From: Montifringilla adamsi
Lineage: Eukaryota; Chordata; Aves; Passeriformes; Passeridae
Length of the DNA: 64,000 nucleotides
Assembly: GCA_017590115.1 (NCBI GenBank)
Contig: JAGGNK010006659.1
Coordinates: forward strand, 186,001 to 250,000
Reading direction: 5' to 3'
The notes below the pieces were generated by a model, which did not search any database, was not told where the DNA came from, and worked only from the letters and a program-made list of their open reading frames with translations. A program made the translations under genes and the position numbers. Below are positions 38,894-50,027 of this stretch, piece after piece. Numbering within the stretch: position 1 is the first letter of the stretch; the number at the start of each line of letters is the position of its first letter.

Positions 38894-40133
38894 GTCAAAT
38901 TAACACAGAATCATTAAAGGACAAACATATCTATATAAGTGTGTTTTAAAAAAATTGTAATTAAAGACACGATTTCTGGAAAGAATTATTCATATAAAAA
39001 AACATCACTAATGTGACTAAGCCTGTTAATTTGGATAGCATTACTCAAATTCAAAGCAATGTAACCTGGAGGAGAATTGGCCCCATTTGACTTCTAAATA
39101 GATAGTTATCAGTTAAATTAATTGATGTTAAATGAATATGTCAATTAAATAAGCATAAGTATAAAATCTTACAACTTTAGACTTCTCCAGCTCTGTTTGG
39201 CATGAATACAAAAACCTATATAGAAGTTTCAACTCTGGCTAATGACTTTAATCCCTTAAAGAGTTTTCAAGAGCTGAGGCACCATTCACCTTTTGTACTT
39301 TGTAACTTAACACTTTGGAAAAATAAGTTTAATCTATATTAATTAAAAAAAAAAAAAGCAGGTGGACAATTTACTTTGATTCCCTTAAAATAATATATTT
39401 TCACAGACTTTATGATTCACTTAAATTAAGGCTGAGAAAATACAGCGCTATCAGAATCGTGTGTATGTATGTATGATTCAAAGTAAAGGACAAAATCTGT
39501 AACAAGTAAAAATAAGAATGAAAAGGTTGATTTTGGATTTGAAATTGATTCTTAAACTGTATAACCGTTTGAGGGCATTGCGTTGTCCTTCCTATTTCCT
39601 GCTACGAAGATTTCAGTTCCTTTGGCTTACTAGTGACTGAGATATTAACTGAACAATAAAAAGAAACACTGGGAAAGTCAGGATGATCTGGTATCTGATC
39701 CTTTTGATTTCAAATAGGATTTTGTCCTGAAATTCTCTGTGGACCTTACGGCCAAGTTGCCACAGAGATGCTAGCTCAGGACCACACATATCAAATGAGA
39801 AACTATAGACTATTTTCTCAGCTAGAACAAATGGCTATTTAGCACTTTATGGAGTTTAGCTAATACTGACAGTAACACAATCCAGAGCTGGAACCATTTT
39901 AAACAAAAATATTTATACAGAACTATTTCAATGAGACTATTTCTGGTATTTCACATGGTCCAGCAAGTTTCCTTGCTTCTTTCCACTAGTTTCTGCCTTC
40001 TTGTGTTTTAAAGAGTGTGCTTTGTATGATGTACTTTTGAGGCATAACAATTCACATTCTCTCCTTCTATCCCACTGTATATGCAGCAATAATTTAAAAC
40101 AATCACATCACTGATCCTACAAGAATGAGAAGC

Positions 40134-40292
40134 TTTTTTTTTTCTTCTTTTTCTTTTTCTTTTTTTCTTTTTCTTTTTCTTTTTCTTTTTCTTTTTCTTT
40201 TTCTTTTTCTTTTTCTTTTTCTTTTTCTTTTTCTTTTTCCTTTTTTTCTTTTTCTTTTTTTCTTTTTCTCTTTCTTTCTTTCTTCTTTTTCC
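40134..40292. repeat. (CTTTTT)n pyrimidine microsatellite
   Basis: About 159 bases of almost only C and T, mainly CTTTTT hexamers, with no purine until the flank. The antisense lysine/glutamate frame at 40117-40320 is an artefact of it. Confidence 0.97.
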
Positions 40293-40677
40293 TTAACATA
40301 GCAACTTCTTTGAAAGGCACACCAAAAATTAGAGAGCTTTAATCTACTGCCAAGATATAGTTTCCATCTATTTCATGGGATGCAAGACCTGGAGTTTTCT
40401 AGACAGTGGAAATATTACTATTCATCATAGTAAGTGAGAAAAAAATATTAACTTGTCTGTCTTATTTTGTATTCTGTCAAAGGCTCAACACCCATACAAG
40501 AATTTTCTACTGTTTTATAATCACATTTTTTTAAATAACACAGTGAGGAAAAGCTGTTTAAAATACAAGTCCTTAAAGGTCTATCTCCCAACAAAGTGCC
40601 ATTCTTTCATTCTTTCTCTTGAACACAAAAGGCTATTTATTTTCTGGGGTTTTAGGGGTTTTTTTGTGGCTCTGTGT

Positions 40678-40680
<3 letters not shown>

Positions 40681-40720
<40 letters not shown>

Positions 40721-40732
40721 TGTGTGTGTGTG
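40681..40732. repeat. (TG)26 microsatellite with one interruption
   Basis: TG repeats interrupted once by AG near 40719. Confidence 0.98.
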
Positions 40733-42860
40733 AACAACTGATTGTCATGTATGTCTGCTTCCATCTTACACTGGTTAATTTCTACTGATTATTTAACTTT
40801 TTGCATACAAGAACTGCAGTTGAGACTAATATCGAGCCAAGGTATTCTAAGCACTGACTTTTTCCAGTTATGATCTCATCACGTCAAAGAACATTGATAA
40901 TGACCTCTACTGGAAGATGAACATTAAAAGGAATACTAACTTATTTGTAGGCAGCTTTCCTATAGTATTTTCCTTGCTGATCAAATATTTGACCAATCAA
41001 CAAACATTAATTTTGGATTTAAGGGTGTAATACTTTACTTACCACTATTAGAAAAAAAAAAAAGAGATAATTTTCAAAATAAAATATGTAGCATATTATT
41101 CTTTCTGGTTAAAATCATTGTTAAGGAAGAGAATACTCCCAGTTTAATGTGAGAAAGAAAAAAGGGGGGATGCATATTTAAAACCACAGAATAATTTCAG
41201 TTTTTTAGATTTAAAAAGAGGTATTGCTGGTAATGACTATATTATTAATCTCACTGACATATTTCAAGTTTGTCAAATGGATAATATCACCAGTATGAGT
41301 AAATATTTTGGAGTTCAGTGTAGCTGATGAAAATAGACCATTTAAAGATCTTCCATTTTCAACAAGTTAAATTGGATAAGATTATGACTTGTTGTTTGGT
41401 TTTTTAAGACTTCAATAGAGCCAGCAGAAGCAGTCACATTCACCAAGTTAAAAGCTGTATTTGTATATGCCTCTTTGTTGTCTAGAGAGATAACTCTGCC
41501 CACACAGAGTTTTGACCTCTGGTAATGGGAAGGGGAAAAAAACAACCAACAAACTGTTCCCCATGATTCTCTTTCATGCAACTTCTGAGGAAAAGTACAC
41601 CTCTGCTACAACTGTCTAGCAATATCTTGGTTTTAAGTGTGAGGATATCACAAATTGAATAATCCCTGAACTGTATGACATATTACCTTGAACTTCATGT
41701 TTCAGGAATTGAATTTGAAATTATCTGTACTTTGACCTGTAAAATATTGAGCGACTTTCTCAGTAGTGCCGATGAAAAATATTCCTGCATAATTGCACTG
41801 TAGATTCTTTACTTAATTGATGCATCATTTCAGTTGAATTTGAAATTATGGAGATACTTCTGAGAACAACCTGAGAATTTATTTTCTTCTGAAAGTCAGA
41901 TACAGGAAAAAAGTAATATCCTCTTATCTTTGTTAAATAGTAACTAAACTTATATATTTTTATAAGGAAGAAAAGGCACTTTCATCTCTAAATCAACTCA
42001 GAATTAGTTCACAAACATATCCTGAAAAGGATGACCTCAAGAACAAGCCAATGATTTGTTCTGTATGTCCTTTGTTATAGAGGAAACATAGGCTAGCCAT
42101 AGAAAGGAAATTCCTTTAAATAAGAAATTAACTGGAGATTATTCATGTTTTGCTTTTCTTGTTCTGGTAAACAGCCAGGTGGAAATTTCCTCAGGTTATC
42201 TTCTTATCTTCTTCATTACACTCTGTGTATGTACATTTTACCATGCTTGATACCTACATTTTAAGCCCATAATTTCGAAAAAGTGCAAATTTTTAAAAGT
42301 GAAAATTTGCATAAATATGCCATATTCATTTTTATTTTATGCAAAAGATCACTAATATCTAAATTCTAACATATTCCTTTAAAATTACAGTTTTATCATC
42401 AACAAGTAATATAAATCTGCGTACTAAAATATATTTACAACTTTCTTAATCTGGAAAAAGCTAAATGTCAAACAAATTTACCAAACTGTCAAGTGTTACC
42501 AACTGTCTGAACAAAACTGTTAACAGAAGATTATTTTGTGTATTCTTACTGTAGGGCAAAATAAATTGATGCAGCCTTTGCTATTGATTTTAGTGAATGA
42601 AAACCAAGAGCACAAATAAACAGACTTATTGCCTTAGTGAAAATAGTGTCAGTTTGGTATTGCTTTTGTCCATAGCTGCCACTCCCCCATTTATTTCTAA
42701 ATGCTACTCTTCATCCTTTTAAAATTGCAATGTAGGGCTCAGTCTAACAAAATACATTTCCTTGTTGACTAAGAAACTTGTAAATTTCCTGTATTCTACT
42801 GTATAATATAATTTTAATTGTGATAGATCATAAGATTGTAATAGTTACTTATTTACTCAT

Positions 42861-42900
42861 CTGTGTGTGTGTGGGTGTGGGTGTGTGGGTGTGTATGTGT
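42861..42900. repeat. (GT)n/(GGGT)n microsatellite
   Basis: Forty bases of GT with GGGT variants. Confidence 0.95.
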
Positions 42901-43266
42901 TTTACAGTGGTCTGCACCAGAAGCTGCAGTGGGGCTGTTGACCTGAAGATTGCATATGCCAGTACCAGGAACAGGGGAGACTGAAATCCAAATGCACTAG
43001 CTGGGCAGGCTGTGGGTCTAAACCAGGCTGTTTGAATATACACATACTCAAATGTGTATATTGTCACATATGGGCCCCCACTGGCTCAGTTAGAAGGAGG
43101 AGCTGGTTGGGAATGTTGCTGTCTACACTTCTGTGAGTGCTCTGTGAGTTCACCTGTCTGTGATCTATTCAGCCAGCTGTGTATATGTACATACATGGAG
43201 CATAAAGTGTGCTTGCTTTGCATGTGGCTTCTGGGAACACATCTTTGGCCTGTTTGACCTTTAATA
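42901..43266 (+). repeat. Possible interspersed repeat next to the GT run
   Basis: The block contains 'AGCTGGGCAGGCTGTGGG', 'GGAGCATAAAGTGTGCTTGC' and 'TGACCTTTAATAAGTGG', higher in GC than its surroundings. It resembles an interspersed sequence that I vaguely recall from bird genomes, but I cannot name it and the recall may be wrong. The frame at 43054-43257 lies inside it and has no known domain. Confidence 0.3.
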
Positions 43267-44708
43267 AGTGGAATGGCATCATCCTGACTTGTAGAAACTT
43301 TTTTAATATCCAGTCTGATTAGAATTGAAGTTTTTAACTGAAGGATTTTGCAGGTTATAATGTTTAAGATGAGGTGTCTATATTAAGTTTCCTAAAATAA
43401 ATCTTATTTTATGGGGTACTGAAAGAGACATACATAATCCAGAACCTTTTCTTCATTCTCCCTTCCCATACAGAATTCAGTCTTGATTGCTGTTTTGTTA
43501 TAGCTGTTCAAATGGCATTTGATTGCCTTTGCATTTTCTATTTCATCCTCCTTTACTTTAGTTGGATACACAAATATGAATTTATCTAGGCATATGTAGA
43601 CAGACTTACATTTATAAGTATGAGTCTGTAAAATATGTTAACAGCTAGATAAATCTGTTTGGTAGAGATAAGGTGTAGTTCCACTAAAGAAGAACCTGTA
43701 ATTCCACAAAGTCTAATAAAATGAAGCCATAAATTAAGCAGCAGAGAAGAAAATAAGCCATAAGAAAAGTGGCAGAAAAAAGTGTGTAATTTTGCCCTTA
43801 CTCATAAACTCTGGTTTCTAGCTAAATCTTGCCTTGCCTGTAATGGGATACTTGAAATTCAGTTATTCAATTGCAAGTTTTCAAACTTTTGCACAATGCT
43901 GATCACTCCTCCATCAGTACTTCCCTCTTTAATCTCTTGACCCCACATGACAATTTATTTTTGACACATTATGATTTCTGTCTTTTTGCCATGTAAGAAG
44001 TTTGACTTGCTTGAACTTTCCAGGAAGGTTGTTGGATGCTTCTTTAAGTCTTTGATTCAAGTGACCTTACAGGCTCTGTGTTTTAGTGCTGCCTAAGAGA
44101 ACACATTTTTTCCTCTTTGAAGTTGTTCTTCTATGTGTCATTCATTCTGTTTATGTTTGCATCATCTGACTTTAAGTAATACAGTAAGTCTTTATTGTTT
44201 ATACCCCATATTTCCTGCTACATTTCCTTCAGTAAGCAAACCACATTCTTTAGCTCCTTCAAAAATAACACCACAATATAGACAGCTCAGAACGTTAGTT
44301 CCCTTAAACTCAAAATTTCCTTTTTCTTTCAAATGTTTCTTGCATTTCTTCAGTTTATTTTGAAAACTGTAATTGTGCCAATAGATACAGCAGCACATAT
44401 TTTAGTCACAAGTGTCAATACATTGCAGAAGACAGATCAGTTCTCTCTCAGCTGTCATCCTGTGTGATGCTAGATTGTTATCACTGATGCTTACAAAGAC
44501 CTGACCAGCATACCTCAGTATGATGAAAAATTCAGTAGCTGAAGACAATAAAGAAAAATTAATATGATGCTAAGTTATTCTGAGGATGCCTTAAACATTG
44601 GTTATAGAAACTAGAACTAGAAATCCTGCAATATTTTTACTGAAGAAAGGGATAGCTGTCATAATTTCTAATTTTCACAGCTTTTCACACAATGTGGAAA
44701 TCCTTTCA
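43267..44708. other. Unassigned AT-rich sequence
   Basis: No gene or repeat family recognised. Confidence 0.5.
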
Positions 44709-44850
44709 TCATAGAATCCAAGGATGATTTGAATCAGAAGGGGCCTTTATGGATCATCTAGTACAACCCCTCTGCCATGGACAGAGACATCTGTAATCTT
44801 TCTATAGACCAGACTGCTCAAAGCTCTGTCCAAATTGACCTGGAACTCAG
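44709..44850 (-). mobile_element. CR1 3'-terminal fragment
   Basis: Begins ATAGAATCCAAGGATGATTT, then 'ATCATCTAGTACAACCCC', 'CTGCCATGGACAGAGACA' and 'AGACTGCTCAAAGC'. It is the 3' end of CR1 in antisense and gives way to a CCCCT repeat. Confidence 0.9.
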
Positions 44851-44880
44851 CTCCCCTCCCCTCCCCTCCCCTCCCCTCCT
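44851..44880. repeat. (CTCCC)n pentanucleotide repeat
   Basis: Five to six CTCCC units directly at the truncated edge of the CR1 fragment. Pyrimidine-rich sequence continues to about 44943. Confidence 0.9.
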
Positions 44881-46697
44881 GCATCTCTTCCCTGAGCTTC
44901 TCAGAACTTCCCAGAACTTCCCTCAGCTTCCTTCCCTTCTCTTTAGCTAGAAAGGGCAATGCAGCCTAGTAGTCACATGAATTCTTCAGCAACTTTTACA
45001 GCAAAATTAACCAGTTTTACAGTTACTATGAGATTTTGACTAGTACATAAACATCAGTATTTTAGGAGGAATTATTCCAGAAACATTGGAAAAGCTAGAA
45101 GTTCACCTACTTTCAGCTGCTCAGCAGTGAAGACACTAGAGCTAATTAGTTACTAATAATTACTTAATTAATAATGATTTATTTGTAATTCTTTGAACAC
45201 GATTTCCAGAATAAAGAAATAAAAGGTCAGAAATTGAACTAGACCATCATTATTTTATTTAAACAGAAAGCAAGCCTTCCCACCAGAGGCTGCTCTAAAG
45301 AAACCCACATCAAGTTTTTCTAGCAATTGCATATAACAAGATCCCCAGAAATAACACTTTGCAGGGTTGAAATGGTCATATTCTGAGTGAATGCAGCAAT
45401 TAAAAAGATAGAAGAACAATGAGTTCTGTAAACTTGCTTAAGTAACCTTCCAAAATGCGATCAATGGGGAATAAAGAAAATATCATTGAGGGCACAGACA
45501 TATCAAGATTAGGCAGGATTTGACAACAAGAGTTTTGAAAGAAATCTGCAGAGAGGATATAATGTAGAGAGTGGAAGGGAAAAACGTAATGTAACAATAA
45601 ATTTTCCAGGTTTTAAAAAAAGAAATTGTATTGGAAGGACTTCATAGAAATATTTACAATAATTATTGTTCTTCCTGATACAAATGATACCCATGGATTT
45701 AAAAAAAAAAGCAGCATAAATTTGATTATTAGGTTTGTCACTGTTCCTGTTGTACAGCCAATACCTGTCATAACTCCCTGTTACTGATTATTGTTTGTCA
45801 TCATAGTGTCTTATAATTTTGTCTCCTAATTTATATTTACTTACATCATTGCTATCTGAAGCTTCTCATCAATGACTTAAAAATGATACTAAGTAGGATG
45901 GCGAAAAACAAAGGAAAGGTGCTTTATTATATATTTGTTGTATATTTTTGTTAAATTAACTAGTAAGACTGAGGAAATAAGAATTTAAAATTAGAAAAAT
46001 AAATAAAAATTATAATGTTTGGAAAGCTTATTTTAACAATGTTGGAAGCACTAAAGCAAGAAATCATTTTTATTTTTTATCAGCTAGCAATATTTGACAT
46101 ATACAGAAAGAATAATAAAGTTGAGTAAAAAAAAAAAAAAGCCAGGAAATCATAAAATCTAATAAGCATTTAGATCACACTCATTATAGAATCACTAAAG
46201 AATGCACTACATACTGCATCCAAAAAGTAATAAGGACTACTCCATAAGTTCAGAATTTTTATTTATGCCAAGAATACTATAAATTTGTGGAAGGAGATAT
46301 TCTGGATTCTTTCAGAAAATTAGGTGCTACTCTTTGTGTCTTTTTTTCCTAGATGTGGTAGTCTTATAGCAGTGGGATAGCAGATAGTCAGCCTTTCTGC
46401 TGATTTACCTACAATGATGCCTTAGGAAAATAAGAAAACAATATGACAAAAATAAAAATAAATTAACAAACCAACAAACTAAAGAACCCAACCATACAAC
46501 GTCCTACAGTCTTCACATACGATGGGCAGAATGACCACGAATCTACTAGATTTCATAATACTTGTAACTAGACCAGATTTCACTTGAGTTTGGTGTTCCA
46601 AGCTGGTATAAGTCACAATTGTGACTGACTGTCGTTCAGTCCATATAGAAACTCTGTCATGAACAAAATTTTGTATTTCAGCAGCACTTCAATGAAA
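44881..46697. other. Unassigned AT-rich sequence
   Basis: Nothing recognised beyond A runs near 45699 and 46127. Confidence 0.5.
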
Positions 46698-46816
46698 AGA
46701 AAGTGACACGATCCGTCCTGGGGGACAAGATTTGTGAAGGTTCTTTTCACTGATCTCAGGGTGCAAAAAACTGACGCGACAAGGGGGTTTTGCAACAAAA
46801 TCAAAACAAATGTACT

Positions 46817-46822
46817 TTTATT
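46817..46822 (-). promoter_or_regulatory. Polyadenylation signal of the 46.7-kb LTR
   Basis: AATAAA on the minus strand (TTTATT as printed), about 115 bp from the LTR's 3' end. Confidence 0.65.
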
Positions 46823-47295
46823 GAATAACCGCAACAAAAATGCCTTGGAGAGAAGGGGAATGAAGAGAAGGGAAAGAATAAGGAAAAAAGAAGAGAGGAA
46901 AAGAAAGGAGGTGTATTCAGGGGAGATCTCAAGGGTACCAGTCAGCTCTAACCTCTTTTACAGTCCTTTTTCATTGATGGAAGGACACACACATTTCAAA
47001 ACAGTCTATTGAGAAAGGGTACAAAAAGTCCATCAGCAGAAGGCGTCGTACAGAAAGTCCATCAGCAGCAGGCAAGAACCATTGTCTTCTCGGTCCAGTG
47101 GTTGCTTGCAAACTTGCTTTGGTTACCGGGCCTTCCCCACACACGCCTTCTCCCACCCTACGGTAGGGATTTCAGTCTCAGTCTTTTAGGGAAGAAGATG
47201 GGGTGTTTCCATGTAGGGGTCGCATGTCTCAGTCCTTGAGGGGAGAACCTTCTCCCATCTCTGTCATGGTGGTTGATGTACGGTGAATGGAGGGT

Positions 47296-47343
47296 CTTTT
47301 GCGGTGACCGCAAAAGGTCATTCCAGAGAAGGTCATTCCAGAG
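47296..47343. repeat. Inverted repeat plus 15-bp tandem repeat inside LTR
   Basis: CTTTTGCGGT and ACCGCAAAAG (47296-47316) form a 10-bp perfect stem around one G. AAGGTCATTCCAGAG then occurs twice in tandem (47314-47343). These lie on the U3 side of the minus-strand LTR, where enhancer elements normally sit. Confidence 0.8.
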
Positions 47344-47603
47344 AGAAAGTCCAGCCAAGTCAAGAGGTTGGAGAAGTTCCAGGATCAGCGTTGCTAAGTG
47401 ATGCAAGTGAAGAAGAGCACACTGCCCCTTCTCGGGTGCAGTGTTCCATGAGTTGAGCAAACACACCCGTAGACAATAATTTGGCTTGGTGGACCAGTCA
47501 GACCTGGATTTTCAGAACAGGATCTTTTCCTTTCCCTGGTGGTCTCAACTTTCATGATGATTGAGAGGCAAAAAATGAGGGAAATTTCAGACAGACACTC
47601 ACA

Positions 47604-48519
47604 GAAAGTACTTCATGAATTGAATAAAACCATCTAGAATTTCAGTAATTATTATGATCCTTCATACAGTGACTTGTAAAGCTGCTCTGATTTCCTTATA
47701 TTCCTCCGCTTTATTACGTTTATTGCTCATCTAACTGTAATGGTCCCCATGGCAATAATGTACAGATGGCTGCTGTTAACAGAAGCTACAGGTTGTGGTG
47801 CTAAAATGAGTGTGCCTAAAAGAAAAGAAAATCAGAGGATATCAATTCCCTCCTTCTTAGGACTACTGATTAGCAGAACAACTTTTTACCACAATAAAAA
47901 TTTTGCAAAGCCGCTTCAATTAACACTATCTTTGTTTACAACACTGCAAACATAGAACATAAATGCAATTTTAAATTATTGGAAGCTTGCATCTGTTGTC
48001 ATAGCTAGTTGGTTTTAAGTCAGTAAAATTTTGTTACTTCAGCCCTTTCTTTCTCTGTTGTCTTTTTCTGTCTTCTATTTCTGTCTCTCCCTGCCTCTCT
48101 TTCTGGCTGTCTCTCTGGCTGTGACCTTCCTCCTTACTCTCAACTCCCTCTCCCCCCTCCCCCTTTTTGTTTTGCTTGCTTTTCATTTCTCCCTTTTTTT
48201 TTAATCCTCTCTCTTTTCCTATCTTGTTCTCTATTTTCAAATCTATTGATTGATCAGGTGTACTCTCTAATTTACAATAAATGAACTCTCATTACTGGGT
48301 GTAATTTACATAATACATAATCTAAATTAAGTGTTTCAAGTTGTGAAAATTAAGTGTTTCAATATGTGATCCCAATAATTTGTGGGAATATATTGTGACC
48401 ATATAATATTCATTACATGAAGTTATGATCATTGGATTTGGCATGCTGTAATGGTAATTGCCAGACTTGCTGCTGACTACAATACAGTGTAAATAATCAG
48501 TAATGCTGAAGGATAGTGG
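47604..48519. other. Unassigned sequence with a pyrimidine-rich tract
   Basis: 48040-48240 is strongly C/T rich on the plus strand. The antisense lysine/glutamate-rich frame there is low complexity, not a gene. Confidence 0.55.
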
Positions 48520-48639
48520 ATGTTTTAATAGTACTGTCTAAGGAACCTAAATGAGTCCGTGGGACCTGATGAGATTCATCTGCAGGTCTTGAGCGAACTG
48601 GCAGACAAAGTTGTCTAAGCCACTGAACATTGTGAAAAA

Positions 48640-48918
48640 TTGTGGCAGTCAGATGAAGATCCCCATGACTGGAAGAAGGGAAATATAACCCATGTTTCAA
48701 AAATGTTGAACGCTAAGTTCAACGCTAAGTTCAGCCAAGTCCATCTCACCTCTGTGCCAGGAAAGGTCATGGAGCACTTTCTCTTGGAAACTATGCTGAC
48801 ACCCATGGAAAACAAAGAGGTGATTTGTAACAACAAACATGGCTTTGTAAAGGGCAAATTATGCCTGAAAAATCTGGTGGCTGTCTTTGATGGGGCTGGA
48901 GCATTAGTTGGTGCATAG
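48640..48918 (+). pseudogene. CR1 ORF2 RT N-terminal fragment
   Basis: Ninety-two residues with HDWKKGNITHVSK, then LTSVPGKVMEHFLLE, then NKHGFVKGKLCLKNLVAVFDG, which are successive conserved blocks of CR1-type RT. An in-frame stop at 48916-48918 and a further TGA in the 'DL*KS' position (about 48952) break the frame. A six-base 'AACGCTAAGTTC' duplication at 48708-48731 is inserted relative to the usual proline/arginine-rich block. Confidence 0.9.
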
Positions 48919-49159
48919 AGGCAAAGGAACTGACATCATCTACCTGGACTTGTGAAAATCGTTCAGCACTATTCCAAGTGCCATCCTTGTGTATAAATCA
49001 GAAAAATATGGACTTGATGAATAACCACTCAGTGGATAAAGAACAGGCTAGACTGCCACACACAGAAAGTTGTGGTCAGCAGCTCACTGGCCATGTGGAG
49101 ACCAGTGATGAGTAATGTCCTGCTGCAGTTAGTGTGGGGGCAGATACTGATCACCATCT

Positions 49160-49363
49160 TTGCTGCTGGCAGAGAGCAGGATAGAATGCACACATGAGTT
49201 TGCCAACAACACCAAGCTGTGTGGTGCAGTCATGGTGGAGGGAAGGGATGTTATCCAGAGGGACCTGGATACAATTCAGAGTTGCAAAACTCATGAAGTT
49301 CAGCAAAGTGAAGCACAAGGTCCCACACCTGGGATGGGGCAATCCCAGGCACATATACAATAG
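49160..49363 (+). pseudogene. CR1 RT catalytic-region fragment, active site lost
   Basis: The frame reads EFANNTKLCGAV where active CR1 has F-A-D-D, so both catalytic aspartates are replaced by asparagine (G-to-A changes in both codons). Thumb sequence follows, then a frameshift at about 49290. Confidence 0.85.
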
Positions 49364-50027
49364 AGCGGAGAAGTGATTTAGAGTAGCCCTTTGGAGAAGG
49401 ACTTGGCGTGATATTTGACAAAAACCTTAACATGAACAGCCATGTGCACTCATAGCCCAGAAAGCCAACCGTGTCCTGGGCTGCATCAAAAGAGGTGTGA
49501 CCAGCAGGTCAAGGGAGGCAATTTTCTCCCTCTACTCTGCTTTTGTGAGACCCCCACCTGGGAATACTGCATGCAGTTTAGGGGTGCCCAGCATAACAAA
49601 GACATCTACCTGTTGGAACAAGTCCAGGGGATGACCACAGGGTAATAAAGTACCTTCTCTATGAACACAGGCTGAGAAAGTTAGGGTTATTCATCCTAGA
49701 GAAGAGAAGGTTGTGTGTCATAGTCTTCCAGCATCCAAAAGGAACTGCAGTTACAGGAAAATTAGGAAAAGATTCAAACTGAAAGACTGTAGGTAAGGAT
49801 GAGATGGGAGGAAGATATTTTTAACTGTGAAGGTGTTAAAGCACTCAAACAGGTTCGCCAGAGAAGCTGTGCATGTCCCAACCCTGGTAGTGTTCAAGTT
49901 CAGGTGTGAGGGCAAGGGAACTCTGAGATACTTGGTTTAATGAATTGTGTCCCTTCCCATGGCAGGGGGATTGAAACTAGGTGATCTTTAGGGTTCCTTC
50001 CAACCCAAGCCATTCTGTGATTCTAGG

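Larger units (their letters stand above)
38894..42860. other. Unassigned AT-rich sequence with microsatellites
   Basis: No gene or transposon recognised. It holds A14 at 39344-39357, the pyrimidine repeat at 40134 and the TG repeat at 40681. Confidence 0.5.
46704..47603 (-). mobile_element. Solo LTR of an endogenous retrovirus, 900 bp, minus strand
   Basis: On the plus strand it runs TGACACGATCC to ACACTCACA, flanked by GAAAG (46699-46703 and 47604-47608), a perfect 5-bp target duplication (6 bp, AGAAAG, if the last A is shared). The reverse strand carries AATAAA (46817-46822) near its 3' side, giving minus orientation. 'ACTGACGCGACAAGGGGG' and neighbouring CpG-containing sequence suggest a fairly young insertion. 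I recall similar LTRs from songbird genomes but cannot fix the family. There is no internal viral sequence. Frames at 46613-47466 are shadows. Confidence 0.85.
48520..50027 (+). mobile_element. CR1 LINE, about 1.5 kb, sense strand
   Basis: Covers most of the CR1 RT domain through to the 3' end. In order: 'CCTGATGAGATTCATCTGCA' (48568), the DWKKGN block (about 48668), 'GGAAAGGTCATGGAGCAC' (48760), the GFVKGK block (48840), 'ATCTACCTGGACTTGTG' (48938), the catalytic region (49196), 'AAGGTCCCACACCTGGG' (49317), and the 3' end 'CCATTCTGTGATTCTAGG' at 50010. The frame is broken by several stops and shifts, and the active-site codons are mutated. It is the longest sense CR1 in the window. Confidence 0.93.

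Noticed and set aside
40117..40320. Lysine/glutamate-rich minus frame
   Set aside because: Pure translation of the CTTTTT tract.
48034..48240. Lysine/glutamate-rich minus frame
   Set aside because: Low-complexity pyrimidine tract on the plus strand; no domain.
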